Assembly: GCA_036897485.1 (NCBI GenBank)
Contig: JAYMTF010000275.1
Location: 1-41,429, forward strand
From: Pelargonium nanum
Taxonomy: Eukaryota; Streptophyta; Magnoliopsida; Geraniales; Geraniaceae
Direction: 5' to 3'
Length of the DNA: 41,429 nucleotides
A program made the translations under genes and the position numbers. The notes below the pieces were generated by a model that did no database searches, was not told the DNA's origin, and was given only the letters and a program-made list of their open reading frames with translations. Shown in pieces: positions 12,201 to 23,531 of this stretch (position 1 is its first letter; every line of letters starts with the position of its first letter).

Positions 12201-14878
12201 GAAAACTTGTAGCTTTGAAGGGTCAAGATATACTTGTATTTTATAACAAAGGTGAATTCTTATTTTTAGGAGTATTTTTTAGGATTTATTATATTACATT
12301 AAACTTAGGGTTCATGGTATATTATTTATGATTAAATATATTATTTATAGTTTATGGTTTTATTGTCAATGGGTCTAGGGTTTTAATATTTATTATTTAC
12401 TATTTATCAGTTTTGGGTTTATTATTTATGTGATTTATAAATTAGAGTTTGGAGTTTATCATCTAAAATTTACTATTTAGATGTTGGGGTTTACTATTTA
12501 GAATCTAGGATTTATTTATAGGGTATAGTTTTTTTTTATAAATGTATTAAGTTCAAAATTTTCATTAACATAGTTGCACAATATTGTTTGCTAGAGTAAA
12601 AGTTATTTACACCGATAATACATCAAAATCTTTGTAAACGGTGAATACTATCTTCAAAAGTTGCCTTGAAGTTTATTGTTAATTTCAATTTTATTTTCAA
12701 CTATTTGTTATCCATTTATGCTCTATTTTTTTCTCATTTTTGTCAAAAACCGTAACATACATTTTTTGGGGGGAATTTGCCATTCAGCTAGATCAAAAAC
12801 TTCTATTGTTTGGCCTTCCATTCCATGGCATGAAGTGCAAGACTACTAAAGTTAGACGACATAACCGAAAGGGAGCATTTAGGAGCACAAACAAATGCAC
12901 AAATGTCTCCGTGTGAACATGATTTTTCATTTTTAGTATTGGAAAGCAATTATGGTTCTTGACAACAAGATACAATTGTTTGTGAGTTTAATTTGTGCAC
13001 TTAGACTTTCTCTAACAAAAAAACTATAGTTTTATTTTCCTTGTCCTTTTTGCTGCTCACTTTTATACTGAATTATTTCTTTCCCTATTGTTGTGGGTCT
13101 TATTGTAAGTTGGTCTTGTCTCCTTGGAATGTTAAGAAAAATCAGAATCTAGAATAGTGTTGATCTGATCCTACCACCAAACGGTACTAAATGTCTTTTG
13201 ATTTAATGATTGCAGACCCAGTATATGCTTGACCAACTATCTGATCTTCAAAAAAAGGTAAAACTTAAAATCTTCGTACAAAACAATCAACAACATGCTT
13301 TTATTTATAAAATGTTTGCAACATCAATGACTGTTTCGTTCTTATGTAGGAAGATATGCTGCTAGAAACCAACAATGCCTTGAGGAGGAAGGTAAGCTTT
13401 ATCAATGTATATGTCTCAAACAGAAATCAAAGTCTCATACGATTGTTTCTTAACACAATCCATATTTTCATAACATTACTAGCTGTCTTTGTGTATGAAT
13501 GTATACAAAACCAACTCTATGCATCTTCGTTTTCTTGATTTGTCACATTGGTGAATTCTTGATGTTGGGTTTTTTATGTATCCTTCATGTGATGTGAAAC
13601 TGTTCATGATTTCTATATTAGTGGCAACGTTTTCTTGATTAAACCAACAATGCTTGTTTCTTTGGTAAGCCATTTCAAGAAGTGTTGCTTCTATATATAT
13701 GTCTCGTGTTCTGAAATGTTCTTGCTTTGACAGTTGGAGGAAAGTAACGATGCGCTTAGATCATCCTGGGAAGCTGGCCAGCAAAGCAATCCGTATAGCC
13801 GCCAATCTGCTCAGTCAGATGGTTTTTACGAGCCTTTGCACTGCAACAGCACACTGCAGATCGGGTAACATTTTCACTCCACAAAATGCATCACATAACA
13901 TTTGAAAAACAGTAATCAACTTCGTGTTGCTGATTAATTTGCTTCTTTAAAATGCATACAAAACATGGAAGAACCTAAGTGCACACACCTTACTGCACAA
14001 ATACGTGTCGTAGAAGGTCTACACTAACTATGAAAATGTTTTGACGTACAAGAATGAACACGAAAACTTCAACATCTAGATATTTTCATTGTCAGTCGGC
14101 ACTTTTCTCCAGATTCACATTGCAGATTGGATAACATTTTCACTCTTCGAAATGGATACACTTCATTTTGCAACAAAAACACATAGTTGTCAAGTTCATG
14201 TCACATGTTGCTGACTAATTTGCTTCTTCATATTGCATACAAAACATGCGAAAACTTAAGTGCACAAATACGCGCATAAAGATATATGTAGACACTGAAA
14301 AAAGTTTTCATTAACTATGAAAATGTTTAAACAAACAATCAAACATGAATGAGCACAAAAACTTGAACGTCTAGAGGTTTTAATAGTCATTCTACACTTT
14401 TCTTAACATTGGGTAACATTTTTGCTCTTCAATTTGCATACACTACATTTTGCAACAAAAACACATATAGTTGTCAAGTTCATGTCACATGCTGCTGAGT
14501 AATTTACTTCTTTGAAATGCATACAAAACATGCGAAAACCTAAGTGCACAAATACGTGCATAAAGATATGTGAACACTGGAAAAGGTCTACATTGATTAT
14601 GAAAATGTCTAGACGAACATGAATGAGCACGGAAACTCGATTGTCAAGAGATTTTCAAAGTCAGTTTACTTTTTTCCGATCTTGATTGTCTAGAGATTTT
14701 CATAGTCATTGAAAAACATAAATGCAACATATGTTGTTAGAAATCAGTTCATGCGGAAGCTGATTATCTTGGAACTGATTGTAGGTACAATGAGGATCAA
14801 ACAGCAGCAGATCATCATAACAATATTGCAACCTCGTCGCAAAATGCAACCGGGTTCATTCCTGGGTGGATGCTTTGA
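6225..14878 (+). CDS. SEP4-like: SEPALLATA-type MIKC MADS-box transcription factor
   Basis: The eight exons are 6225-6409, 11026-11104, 11562-11623, 11753-11852, 13216-13257, 13350-13391, 13734-13864 and 14785-14878 (735 nt, 244 aa). All introns are GT-AG and the reading frame closes exactly. Exon 1 encodes a complete MADS domain starting [18 protein letters not shown]. Exons 2-6 encode the I region and keratin-like K domain ([36 protein letters not shown]). Exons 7-8 carry the two SEP C-terminal motifs ([16 protein letters not shown] and terminal GFIPGWML). Family knowledge: SEP proteins are nuclear, bind CArG boxes and act as the glue of floral-organ MADS tetramers. Residues such as VEVLQ and LEHQLD, and the tandem position before AP1, favour the SEP4/AGL3 subclade, with SEP1/2 the alternative. 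A 4.6-kb first intron is typical. The start is fixed by the invariant MADS N-terminus. Confidence 0.96.
6410..11025 (+). other. SEP intron 1 (4.6 kb)
   Basis: The intron lies between the donor at 6410 and the acceptor ending at 11025. No coding exon is seen inside. It is AT/T-rich, with a Stowaway-like end at 10112 and a short GAGACGG/CCGTCTC inverted repeat at 7898-7936. In related MADS genes large first introns often hold control elements, and that role here is inference. Confidence 0.8.
10112..10142 (+). mobile_element. Stowaway-like MITE end
   Basis: TACTCACTCCGTCCTAAAAT followed by GAATGTC matches the familiar Tc1/mariner Stowaway terminus (TACTCCCTCCGTCC type). The opposite inverted end was not recognised downstream, so this is probably a decayed or truncated copy in SEP intron 1. 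Confidence 0.55.
12001..12099 (+). repeat. tandem duplication of about 48-50 bp
   Basis: Two adjacent units (12001-12048 and 12049-12099) share CATATTACTCATAGTTGGAA and a GCTTC(G/A)TTTGTC start. They lie in SEP intron 4. Confidence 0.8.
12270..12530 (+). repeat. degenerate TTTAGGGTTTA/TTATTTA-rich array
   Basis: Irregular repeats of GGGTTT, TTTAGG and TATTATTTA words occur inside SEP intron 4. They look like an eroded telomere-like or AT minisatellite, and no fixed period can be defined by eye. Confidence 0.4.
13850..14700 (+). repeat. three-copy tandem array spanning the exon 7 donor
   Basis: Units of about 265-280 bp start near 13850, 14117 and 14405. They share GTAACATTTTCACTC-like starts, AAATGCATACAAAACATG, CTAAGTGCACAAATACG and TAGAGATTTTCATAGTCA-like ends. 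The first unit begins inside exon 7, so the exon end and splice donor (donor GT at 13865) are part of the repeat. In unit 2 the equivalent donor is AT (14131), and in unit 3 a GT remains (14413). The array fills most of SEP intron 7. Confidence 0.85.
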
Positions 14879-15019
14879 GTCTGCACAATATTGGCCATAC
14901 TACAGAAGATGAACAAATGGAGAAAATAAGCTGCAAAAGAGCTCAAGTTGTTGGAACAAAAAAAAACAAACAGAATTGAATTTTAGGCAAGTACTTTAAG
15001 AAACTGATCTATTGTATTT

Positions 15020-15059
15020 AATAAAAGTTTGTGTTGTAGAAAATTTATACTATAATAAA
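15020..15059 (+). terminator. SEP polyadenylation signals
   Basis: Two AATAAA hexamers (15020-15025 and 15054-15059) lie about 140-180 bp after the SEP stop codon, followed by TTGTTTTATCTG. This is a plausible 3' end for the SEP transcript. Confidence 0.55.
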
Positions 15060-15422
15060 CTTGTTTTATCTGATCTGAACTGAACTGAACTGAAATGAAT
15101 CTCCTGTTTCTTGAGAAGGAAAATTATAAACTTCATTGACAATTCAAGACTTTTATATACATGAATCCAGCTAATGAATTTTCATGTATGTATATGTATA
15201 TGTATATATATACACAGTGCTATTTTCTTGAGTTGATGACAGTGAATTCTTGAACTTTCTTGCTGGAAAAAGATCTGTTGATAATGTGTTTCTTGGAATG
15301 TTAATGAAATGTGAAGTGAAAAGTCACAAGGACAAGAACTATTTGACCTAACAAGACTGTTGAAACAGGACTGATCTGGTCCTTATGTGTAGCTGAAAGT
15401 GAAATGAACCTAGTGGGTATTC

Positions 15423-15471
15423 AAATTGGTCATATTTCTTATCAAAAAAAAAAAAAAAATTGGTCATATTT
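15423..15471 (+). repeat. 15-bp duplication flanking CTTATC-poly(A) insert
   Basis: AAATTGGTCATATTT at 15423-15437 is repeated perfectly at 15457-15471. The 19-nt insert is CTTATC plus an A run. It looks like a tiny A-tailed insertion with a target-site duplication. Confidence 0.75.
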
Positions 15472-15724
15472 TTTACTTTATATAGGGTGGTTCACTGAAA
15501 GTGTTTGATGATTTTTGGCATGTGAAAATAGCTGTGAAGATTATTGTTATGGTTGGAAATTAAGTTGAGGATCACATGCTTTTCTCAACTGTCCAATTTA
15601 ATGAAACGCGGGAGACTGATTGGCACAATAATATATCGTTCATGAATAAGTATTGAAATAGTTAGGCATTTGATGAATCTGAATTTGGAACCTATCATAA
15701 TATTATGATCCGTACACTGAAGTG

Positions 15725-16655
15725 AGACATGTACGTTGAATAACTTTGCACGTTTTTTTCCCCTATTGTTCAATATCACAAATCCGTTTATATACAACGT
15801 ATGAAAATAAGTGTAAGTCAACTATAAGTGTAGGTCAACTATGGTTGATACAAAGTTTCATAAAATATAAAAATCAAGTCTCAATCATACAATCAATATG
15901 AATCCAATCAATAGACTATCATACACATATTAATGTCTAAATACATGTTGCCGTATGAACTCATACATAATCATCAATCATTTACAACTAACAAGCAAAC
16001 ATGGCACTATAGGCCGGGCTAAAATATTCATGTGCTATATTGAGCCACTTTACGGTATGTTAAATAATAGAACAGAATGAAACTGATGAAAAATAACTTG
16101 AAAATAAAGCGTCGCTGCATTTCCAGGTATGTAACATATCATATTTTTGTTGCATTAGTGTTTATTTTTAGATGTTGCTTTTCTTTGAGTGTTGAAATTT
16201 TTTTCCATAAAAAAATGTTGTACGAATACGAAAGCGTAACATGTACATTGAACTTAAATATCATAAATGAATTTATATGCAACTAACCGCGCATCTTCTA
16301 TGCTTGATACAAAGATTCACCAAAAAAAAAAAAACATGTCACAATCATTCAATAGTTACTATTGTAATACAAATTAATGTATAAATACACCAAGACATAT
16401 GAATCTCATACGCGATCATCACTCATCATTTACTACTAACAAGCGGACATGGCAATATTAGTCGAGCTAAAATTTCACGCATTTTTAGAGTCATATTCTG
16501 TGGAGTTAGTCTAGTACGTTAAATAAATAAACATATTAAAACTAACGAAAAGTAGTGTAATAAAAACATGTATATTTTTTTATCCGGAAATATGTATCAG
16601 CGGCCCACATTACTAGATATGTAACACATTCTTTTTCGTTGAGCTAGTGTTTATT
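15725..16655 (+). repeat. diverged tandem duplication of about 0.45-0.5 kb
   Basis: Unit A (about 15725-16190) and unit B (about 16235-16655) share, in order, ACATGTAC(G/A)TTGAA, TTTATAT(A/G)CAAC, TTGATACAAAG, CATTTAC(A/T)ACTAACAAGC, GACATGGCA-like words and TATGTAACA with TAGTGTTTATT. They are clearly diverged, so the duplication is old. No coding content was seen. Confidence 0.7.
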
Positions 16656-16702
16656 GAATTTTTTTTTTTTTTTTTTTTGAAATTGCTAGTGTTTATTGAA
16701 TT
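16643..16702 (-). repeat. 18-bp duplication flanking poly(T) insert
   Basis: GCTAGTGTTTATTGAATT occurs at 16643-16660 and identically at 16685-16702. Between them lie 18 T followed by GAAATT (24 nt). Read on the minus strand, the insert is AATTTC plus poly(A) with a target duplication. The perfect flanks suggest it is recent. It lies inside unit B of the tandem duplication. Confidence 0.85.
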
Positions 16703-16840
16703 ATTTCAAGATATTTCTTCCTTTTATTGTTGATTTTTATTTATTTATTTATTTATTTATATATTTGAATTTGTTGGTACAATTTGAAAAGTAAAGAAGT
16801 GGTCCATTGAGAAGGATGGTGTCTCCATAAATTAATATGG

Positions 16841-16905
16841 TGGGCCCAAAAATGCATGAAATGTCAAAAAGTTCACATGTGAGAGTAAGTGGGCCCTAAG
16901 GCCCA
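16841..16905. promoter_or_regulatory. orphan GGGCCC / site II-like cluster
   Basis: TGGGCCC occurs at 16841-16847 and 16890-16896, and GGCCCA at 16900-16905. A pyrimidine patch (CCTCTCCATCTCTC) follows near 16936. Such TCP-bound site II words usually mark plant promoters, but no gene is visible downstream. It could be a cryptic or relic promoter, or chance. Confidence 0.3.
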
Positions 16906-17580
16906 ATAAAATAGGTAATAATATTTAGATGTGTCCTCTCCATCTCTCATTTTAATTTATGTCTCAACAAATTTGGAAAATCTCACCTTTTGTCGTTTTC
17001 ATTTGGGAATAGTACTAAAATGTGCATCTGCTTTTTTTTACTACTACTAAATACTAATAGTAGTAGATTTGATTGGACTTTACAATCTAGGCAAATATTA
17101 ATTTTTGCCCCCAAACATTGCCATTTGCTTTGCCTACTCTAAGCCTCTAAACTATAAATATATATGTATAATTTATAGTTGGTTGCTCATAATTTAATGA
17201 AGCAGTTGCAACAGGAAACTAAATATATGAAAAAAGTTTGGTGCCTATTACAGGAGATGGACCATTTTAATTAGAACCTAGTCGTTGATATCAGAGAAAT
17301 AGACTGAAAATTATTTGGTCCAAGTGAAGCAGCCAACGAACAAAATCACATCGTCTTGACCGAATCGTCTAGTCTCACAGCAAGAAGATCTGCTTCTCAG
17401 TCTGTCAAGCACATGAACTTTTATATGCTTCTACTAGCTAGACACCCCTCCTTCACATACTTCTAGGCGAGGTACATTATGTTTGCTGCTAAATTTTTTA
17501 GGACAACATATATATTGCTAGGACAAATTTGGAAGATTTATTACTCTCTCTCTTCCTTTTCTCTCAAACGGAATCAAAAC

Positions 17581-17601
17581 ACCTCCTTCCCGAAAGGAGG
17601 T
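17581..17601. repeat. short perfect hairpin
   Basis: ACCTCCTT and AAGGAGGT form an 8-bp stem around a 5-nt loop. No U tract or gene is attached, and no role is assigned. Confidence 0.5.
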
Positions 17602-18278
17602 ACAGAGGGCTCTGGGAAAGAGTTGCACAACATAAGCTCCGTTTGGATGAAAAATTAGTCAAACAATTCTGAGTGTTAGAAGGAGGTTGTATCCTATGTG
17701 GCAAGCCCAAAATGAGGCAAAATTAAGGAGTCACTCTTTGCTCCTGAACAAGCCCTAAGCGTTTAAGTGAAAGTCTAGCCCAAAAATTATAATTGTGAAA
17801 GCGTATTTTAAAACCCTGGCAACAAACTGGTTTCATATATTTTGCGCATTTGACTCCCGTGTTAAAGGGGCACATCAAGGCACATATGATTTTTTTTTTC
17901 GTGTAGATAAAAGACAAAATTTATAGAGGTAAGCTATTGATGGATTTATACTCCATAACTTATAAATTGTTTAGATATTTGTATCGAAGTAACAAATGGG
18001 AATATATAAATTTGTAGTTTTGAAACAAAGTCTCCTGCATGAACACACACTCCCATGTGAACTTCAAATTTTCAATACAGAAAAACTTCACATCAATCAG
18101 ATGTGGGGCAGTAACATTCATGAGTACTGAATTTAATTTTGTGTGTCCTACACATGCTCCAAATTAAGTTTTCAGTGATAAATTCGTATGAAATGGGCAT
18201 GATATAATTGGAGTGTCACACAAAAAATCATAAACAAACATTAACTAATTAATCATATTGTTAATTCAACTCAATTAG

Positions 18279-18384
18279 GAAATGGAAATATGTATACACA
18301 CACATGTAATTCCACACGTTAAAATAATTAAGTTTTCAGTAATAAATTTGTATGAAATGGAAATATGTATACACACACATGTAA
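18279..18384 (+). repeat. 31-bp perfect direct repeat
   Basis: A 31-bp word ending in ACACACACATGTAA occurs at 18279-18309 and 18354-18384, separated by 44 bp. It overlaps the start of the larger duplication at 18330-19147. Confidence 0.85.
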
Positions 18385-19147
18385 CTCGAATTCATCACAC
18401 AAAATTCATAAATTGACATTAATAAACATATTATCAACTAAATTAATAAGTTGCAAAATAGGTTAAGTGTGTTTGTACTTTAAATTAAAATAAAGTTTGC
18501 ATAATATATATGGCATGAAGTGACTAAGGACTTGATATAAGAGTAACATTCCCCTGTGGAATTTTGAAAAATTCGTGCCGACAACTTTATCTAATTTGAT
18601 TATGTATATATTCGATTTGATCGGCTCATTTGGATTTGCATAAATCATGATATAAATTGTAATACTTATTAGCATATTTCGTTCATGGGGGTACATGCAG
18701 CCGATCATATTAATTTATGATGTGTTTTCAGTAACAAGTTACAAAATGGGTCACGGGAATTAATTTTCGATAAGTTTTAAGTAATAAAATTTGTATGAAT
18801 GGGGCATGATATGTCACACAAAAAATCATCAACTAACATTAATTAAACTATTTTCAACTCAAACTAACAATAACAAAATAGGCTAAGTGTGTTCGTATTA
18901 CACAATAATATAAACATTAAAGTATATATATGACAGTAAGTGATGTAAGGACTTAATATAAGAGAGTAACATTTCTTGGCGGAATTTAATAACTTTGTGC
19001 TGGCAACTCTATCTACTTTGATAATGCATATATATTTGATTTGATATTCTGCTCGTTTTTATACGCTCATTTGGATTTGCATAAATCATGACGGGTTATT
19101 TTAATACTTATTAACACATATGTCATTCATGGGAGTACATATATGGA
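18330..19147 (+). repeat. tandem duplication of about 0.4 kb
   Basis: Unit A (about 18330-18705) and unit B (about 18770-19147) share AATAAA(A)TTTGTATGAA, AAAATAGG(T/C)TAAGTGTGTT, TAAGGACTT(G/A)ATATAAGAG, CATTTGGATTTGCATAAATC and TTCATGGG(G)GTACAT in the same order. A third partial copy of the start lies near 18167-18270. The region is noncoding. Confidence 0.8.
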
Positions 19148-20830
19148 TATATATCTTTTTATTTACCTCACTTTTCTTGTACACTAACAACATGAAATGA
19201 CTTGAAAAAAGAAGAAAAAAGGACATGACTCCAACAAGAAAATATGCAAATGGATTTGAGGAAGACAACAATGGAGTAGATGACACATCCATTAATTTGG
19301 TCTATCAACTTGGCCATGTTGGTTGGTTGGGTGGTTCAAATCCCATATTTGAGACTTGTGGCCAATTTTGTTAGTGGGGGCTCAAGTTGTCACCAACTAT
19401 ATGTACTCATATATGGGATCTTGATCCTCCTAATATCTTCAACCCTAATTTAGGAAGCAATGTATGTTTTGATTATCAAACTGTGTTAAAAAAGAAATGC
19501 ATGATGTGATGATTATAAAGTTTGAAAATATGTATAAGATCATGTCAAACCCAACTCTATCTGTTTTGGAATGAAGTGGTTGATAGAGGACCTCACAAAC
19601 ATGAGAAAAATAGGTAATTTAGCTAAGTATTTTGGGCAGCTCTCAATTAAGGAGACATAACAAATATTCTTTTAGAAAACTGTCTTGACATTAGAATTTA
19701 GATTATTAATATTATTTTCTGAGCCATATTTTAGTTTATGAAGACAGTTATCTAGCTAATTTTTTGTTATTTGAGTCTCATTGCAGTTTAATTACAAAAT
19801 GCATAATATGATTTTGACAATAAAGATGATTGATATATTATTTCTGTGGTCTTAAAATGACAATTTTGATTTCTATATAAAGAAGAAGTTAGTTAATATT
19901 GTTGTATACTTTCTCTTGTAACCTTCACGAATATGTGTGGTAACAAACTCAAAGAATACTAATTAGGTTATTATAAAAATATTATTGATATTTCATTCAT
20001 AACTAATTATATATATATATATAATTAAAAAAATAAGACATTCATTTTGAAATAATAATACAAGAGAAACATGCCACTCATTAATTTTGAGATCATAATT
20101 TTTAATATCTAAATTGATAGTTTGTGATTTTTTAAAGATGAAGCACATCTAGGTCTATACAATGATTTCTTTGGATTGAACTAGAATTCACATAGTTCAT
20201 GTGAAATATGTCAACAAACAATACAATACAACTTTGTTATGTTTCTAGAGTGTATTTTTGCATTTTGAAGTGGTTTGAGTAGTATTTATTCATTTCAACA
20301 TTTTCACATTTTTCTTGAGTTGTTTATTTCATGTTTCTTTTGAGACGGAACTTGCAGTAGAAATTGTAAATAGTTGATAAGCAATTTCTTTTGTTTTTCA
20401 AACTTATGCTTGATATTTCTAAAAGTAACACAAAAAATTAAAATTTCTTGTATGTATTGTTTTTCTATCTTCATTTCAATAATAATTACATCAATTGAGA
20501 TATTTTTAGAGAGAGACTTTTTCATGGAATTCATGGATTGTGAAAAAAGAAGATGAGATCAACTAAATATGTGGTGGAACTAAAAGTAGGCAATAGTACA
20601 CTTGCCTTCAAGTATATGCCATTTTGTGACTCATGGGCACAAGCAAGCACAACCACCTGCCCATCTTTTTTGCCCAATGGAACTATGGAAGCATTTAGGA
20701 GTTGGTCCTTTTGGGTCAGAGAGTGATCATGAAAGGAAGGTGAGAAAATGAAAATGTGGGGTAGAAAAAGAAAATTTTGTGGTGCAAGCATTTGCTTTTG
20801 TGGTAAAGAGAAGATATTCTTTTAGGGTGA

Positions 20831-20980
20831 GTGACAAGTTTAAGGGCACATGGGAAGATGATGATCTTGTGTATTGTATTGATGTGATTGTCCCTCTAGA
20901 TAATTACAATATTGCCCCTCCATTCCACCCCACAATTTGTGGAAATTATCACAATTTGTGACAAGTTTAAGGGCACATGG
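20831..20980 (+). repeat. 23-bp perfect direct repeat within GC-richer island
   Basis: A 23-bp word beginning GTGACAAGTTTAAGGGCACA occurs at 20831-20853 and 20958-20980, with 104 bp between. A nested 11-bp repeat (CACAATTTGTG) adjoins the second copy. The surrounding 20570-20990 stretch is less AT-rich than its neighbours. Confidence 0.8.
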
Positions 20981-22073
20981 TAAGTGTCTTGAAGTGGTTG
21001 TGATTCAACAAAGATATAAAGAACATATATTTGAACGTACCCTTTTCGTTCGTAAATTTATTGTAAGAGTGACTTTCAGTTTACTAAAACTTGACTAAAC
21101 CTCTTTTTTCTCTAGTCGTGAATGAGTTTAAAAATGTTTTATAATAACTAAATATCAGTACATCAACTAACTACACAAATGCAAATACAACCGTTGATTA
21201 ACTATCTATCAACCACTCATGCAAATACATTAAGTTTGTTCACTTAGGTATATCTTCTAATTGTTAAGTTGTTCGGTTAAATACTTGATCAAACAGTAAA
21301 ACACGATATTTCAAGAAATGTCAAAGTGAATTTGATGACATACTAACATCATTTCATCAAATTTAAAATTTGTAAATAGTTGAATCTTTTGGTGGATTGA
21401 TTTAATATAATCAATAAAAATGTATTATTATTTTTTAAGATCAAATGCATACTAAAGTGAATTCATTAGTGTCCAAGTCACACTAATAATGATTGGTAAA
21501 CAAATAAGACGGGTCACTTCAGGTTATGTGTCCATTTAATTCTATTTTTAATTCAATTTCGTATGAATGAAATTACGATTTATCGAAATTTTGATCGATC
21601 AGAATAGATAATTGATATTTCTGAAATAGATGTAATATTATCTTATAATCAACCATTTGGACTCAAGTTACTTGTCATCTAGACAAATCCATAGAGAAAA
21701 TTGACACTGAGGAAGGTGGATTGATGTACTCATTATTCAAATCATTTTCATGTGTCACCTTCATTTCATGCCATATTCATACATTGGTGGTCCTATTTGT
21801 GTACAATTACAGTTTCCAAACATACAAGTACACTTCAAACATGTGTTCATAATGCTAATTAAAGTTAACAAATTCTCTCATTTTTCTATCACTTTATATC
21901 GTCCACGAATAGTAATATTAGGTATAATATCCTTTCATAATTGAGATCTGATTACAAGTTGATTAATAGTAATTACACACACATATATAAATGAGCCTAT
22001 GCATGCAAATCATGTTCATGTGCTTGCAAAATAATTCAAGATTTAAAAGGTATCTGACTTAACTTCTAAAAAT

Positions 22074-22111
22074 ATAATATCATATTCTCAAAAAAGAAAA
22101 TAATATCATAT
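22074..22111 (+). repeat. 12-bp duplication flanking A-rich insert
   Basis: ATAATATCATAT occurs at 22074-22085 and 22100-22111. The insert is TCTC plus an A/G run (14 nt). It is in the same class as the insertions at 15423 and 16643. Confidence 0.6.
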
Positions 22112-22456
22112 GCTTTTTTTGTTGACACAAAAGCAGAAGAACAGTAAAAAGATCTAGTTTCTTCAACCATATAAGAAATATCAAAATTCAAATAAATTGT
22201 ACAACTATATAATTTTTACTTTAAACTCTATCTCGAAATAAATGTTTAATATCATACTTGAAAATTTTCAGAAATAAAAAATAATTTAAATGTGGTGGAA
22301 CCCAACCTACAATGCGAAAATACATCTATGAATAAGTCCAAATATGCATGTTCAATCTCCAACATCAACTTAGAGATTTAATTATAAGCATATTTTAAAA
22401 TAATTGGTCAACTATTTGAATACAAATATTTATAATCTCTTGACTGAGAAATAAGA

Positions 22457-22509
22457 CATTATCTGAGTAACCTTTTTTTTTTTTTGAACTCCATTATCTG
22501 AGTAACCTT
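22457..22509 (-). repeat. 18-bp duplication flanking poly(T) insert
   Basis: CATTATCTGAGTAACCTT at 22457-22474 recurs identically at 22492-22509, around a 17-nt insert of T11 plus GAACTC. On the minus strand this reads GAGTTC plus poly(A). Confidence 0.8.
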
Positions 22510-22518
22510 ACAAACATA

Positions 22519-22561
22519 TTATAAGTGCTTTTTTTTTTTTTAAGTTGCCAAACACTTATAA
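22519..22561. repeat. short inverted repeat around poly(T)
   Basis: TTATAAGTG (22519-22527) and CACTTATAA (22553-22561) are perfect inverted 9-mers around a T-rich loop containing AAGTTGCCAAA. It may be the end of a small foldback element. Confidence 0.5.
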
Positions 22562-23501
22562 AAGGAAATATAAACAGTTTGTTAACTACAACATGATTTG
22601 ACAAACTTAAAAATTACGCCCAACACACTAACTATTTTTGGGCAGTTGTAATAGTTATCGACATAAACCTAATTTTTCTGCAAGACTATTGTAAAGTGAA
22701 CCACGTACCCATTTTGGTAATGAGAGGTACCTGTATTTCCCCACAAGTTCAGAATGTTTCATGTGTACTAATTTACATGTGAAGTGTATATATATTAGAC
22801 CCACACAAAAAGAAAAAAAAATCATTATTATTATAGAATCATCATGTCACATGTACAGATCATGTTTGTAGAATATGTTCAATGATGCAAGTTTTATTGA
22901 AAATGACGATTGAAGAACGGATATTGAATGAAATTATTTCAACGACATAGAAATATATCAAAGCATGAACTATAATAACATAGAAGCTGCCGAGCAGTTA
23001 TATATAACTTCTACTTAAAATCTTATGTCCAATTAAAATAAAAATCATTTGAAAATTCTTGAAACTAGAAGATGACCAAACCGTCTGACAAACATTTTAA
23101 AATGCAAAATTCTAACCTAGTCAGTCGACGAGACCCAGTGGTGAAGTTCATTAGCCCATCTCACATAGGCCGATTAAGTTTCAGCCAAATCAAGAACAAC
23201 AATGTATGGTTCCAAAACTACTCTAGTTCTACATTACAATATTTGTGTGTTTTATGTACAAATTAATTAAAATATTAGCCACATAATATTTTATAGCCAA
23301 AATTGAGACAATTTTTATATTTATTTTTCTCTTATGAGTGTTTATAAGTCCAAATTTTCAATATTAATAACCTTTAAACTAATAATGATTCATTGTTAAA
23401 TAAATGTAATAATGATTTAAATATTAATATGTATCTTTTGCTCTCAAATAGTCAACTATTTAGCCATTTTTAGTTCCAAAACCTCTAAAGTAATTGAGAA
23501 G

Positions 23502-23531
23502 TGGGCTTCACGTGGGCCTATTGGATGGGCT
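23502..23531. promoter_or_regulatory. orphan site II-like/G-box cluster
   Basis: TGGGCTT (23502-23508), a G-box CACGTG (23509-23514) overlapping TGGGCCT (23513-23519), and TGGGCT (23526-23531) lie within 30 bp, 3.8 kb upstream of AP1. It could be a distal regulatory site, and no gene starts nearby. Confidence 0.35.

Noticed and set aside
12270..12530. interstitial telomere array
   Set aside because: Only scattered GGGTTT words with no regular TTTAGGG period. Listed as a degenerate repeat instead.
13934..14700. CRISPR-like regular array
   Set aside because: The units are about 270 bp and diverged with no short spacers. This is a eukaryotic tandem duplication.
19332..19350. tRNA-like B box (GGTTCAAATCCC) as a possible tRNA or SINE
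   Set aside because: No 5-bp T-arm pairing, no acceptor stem and no convincing A box upstream.
20531..20791. 86-codon antisense open frame
   Set aside because: No motif, no splice context and low-complexity AT flanks. Kept only as part of the composition island.
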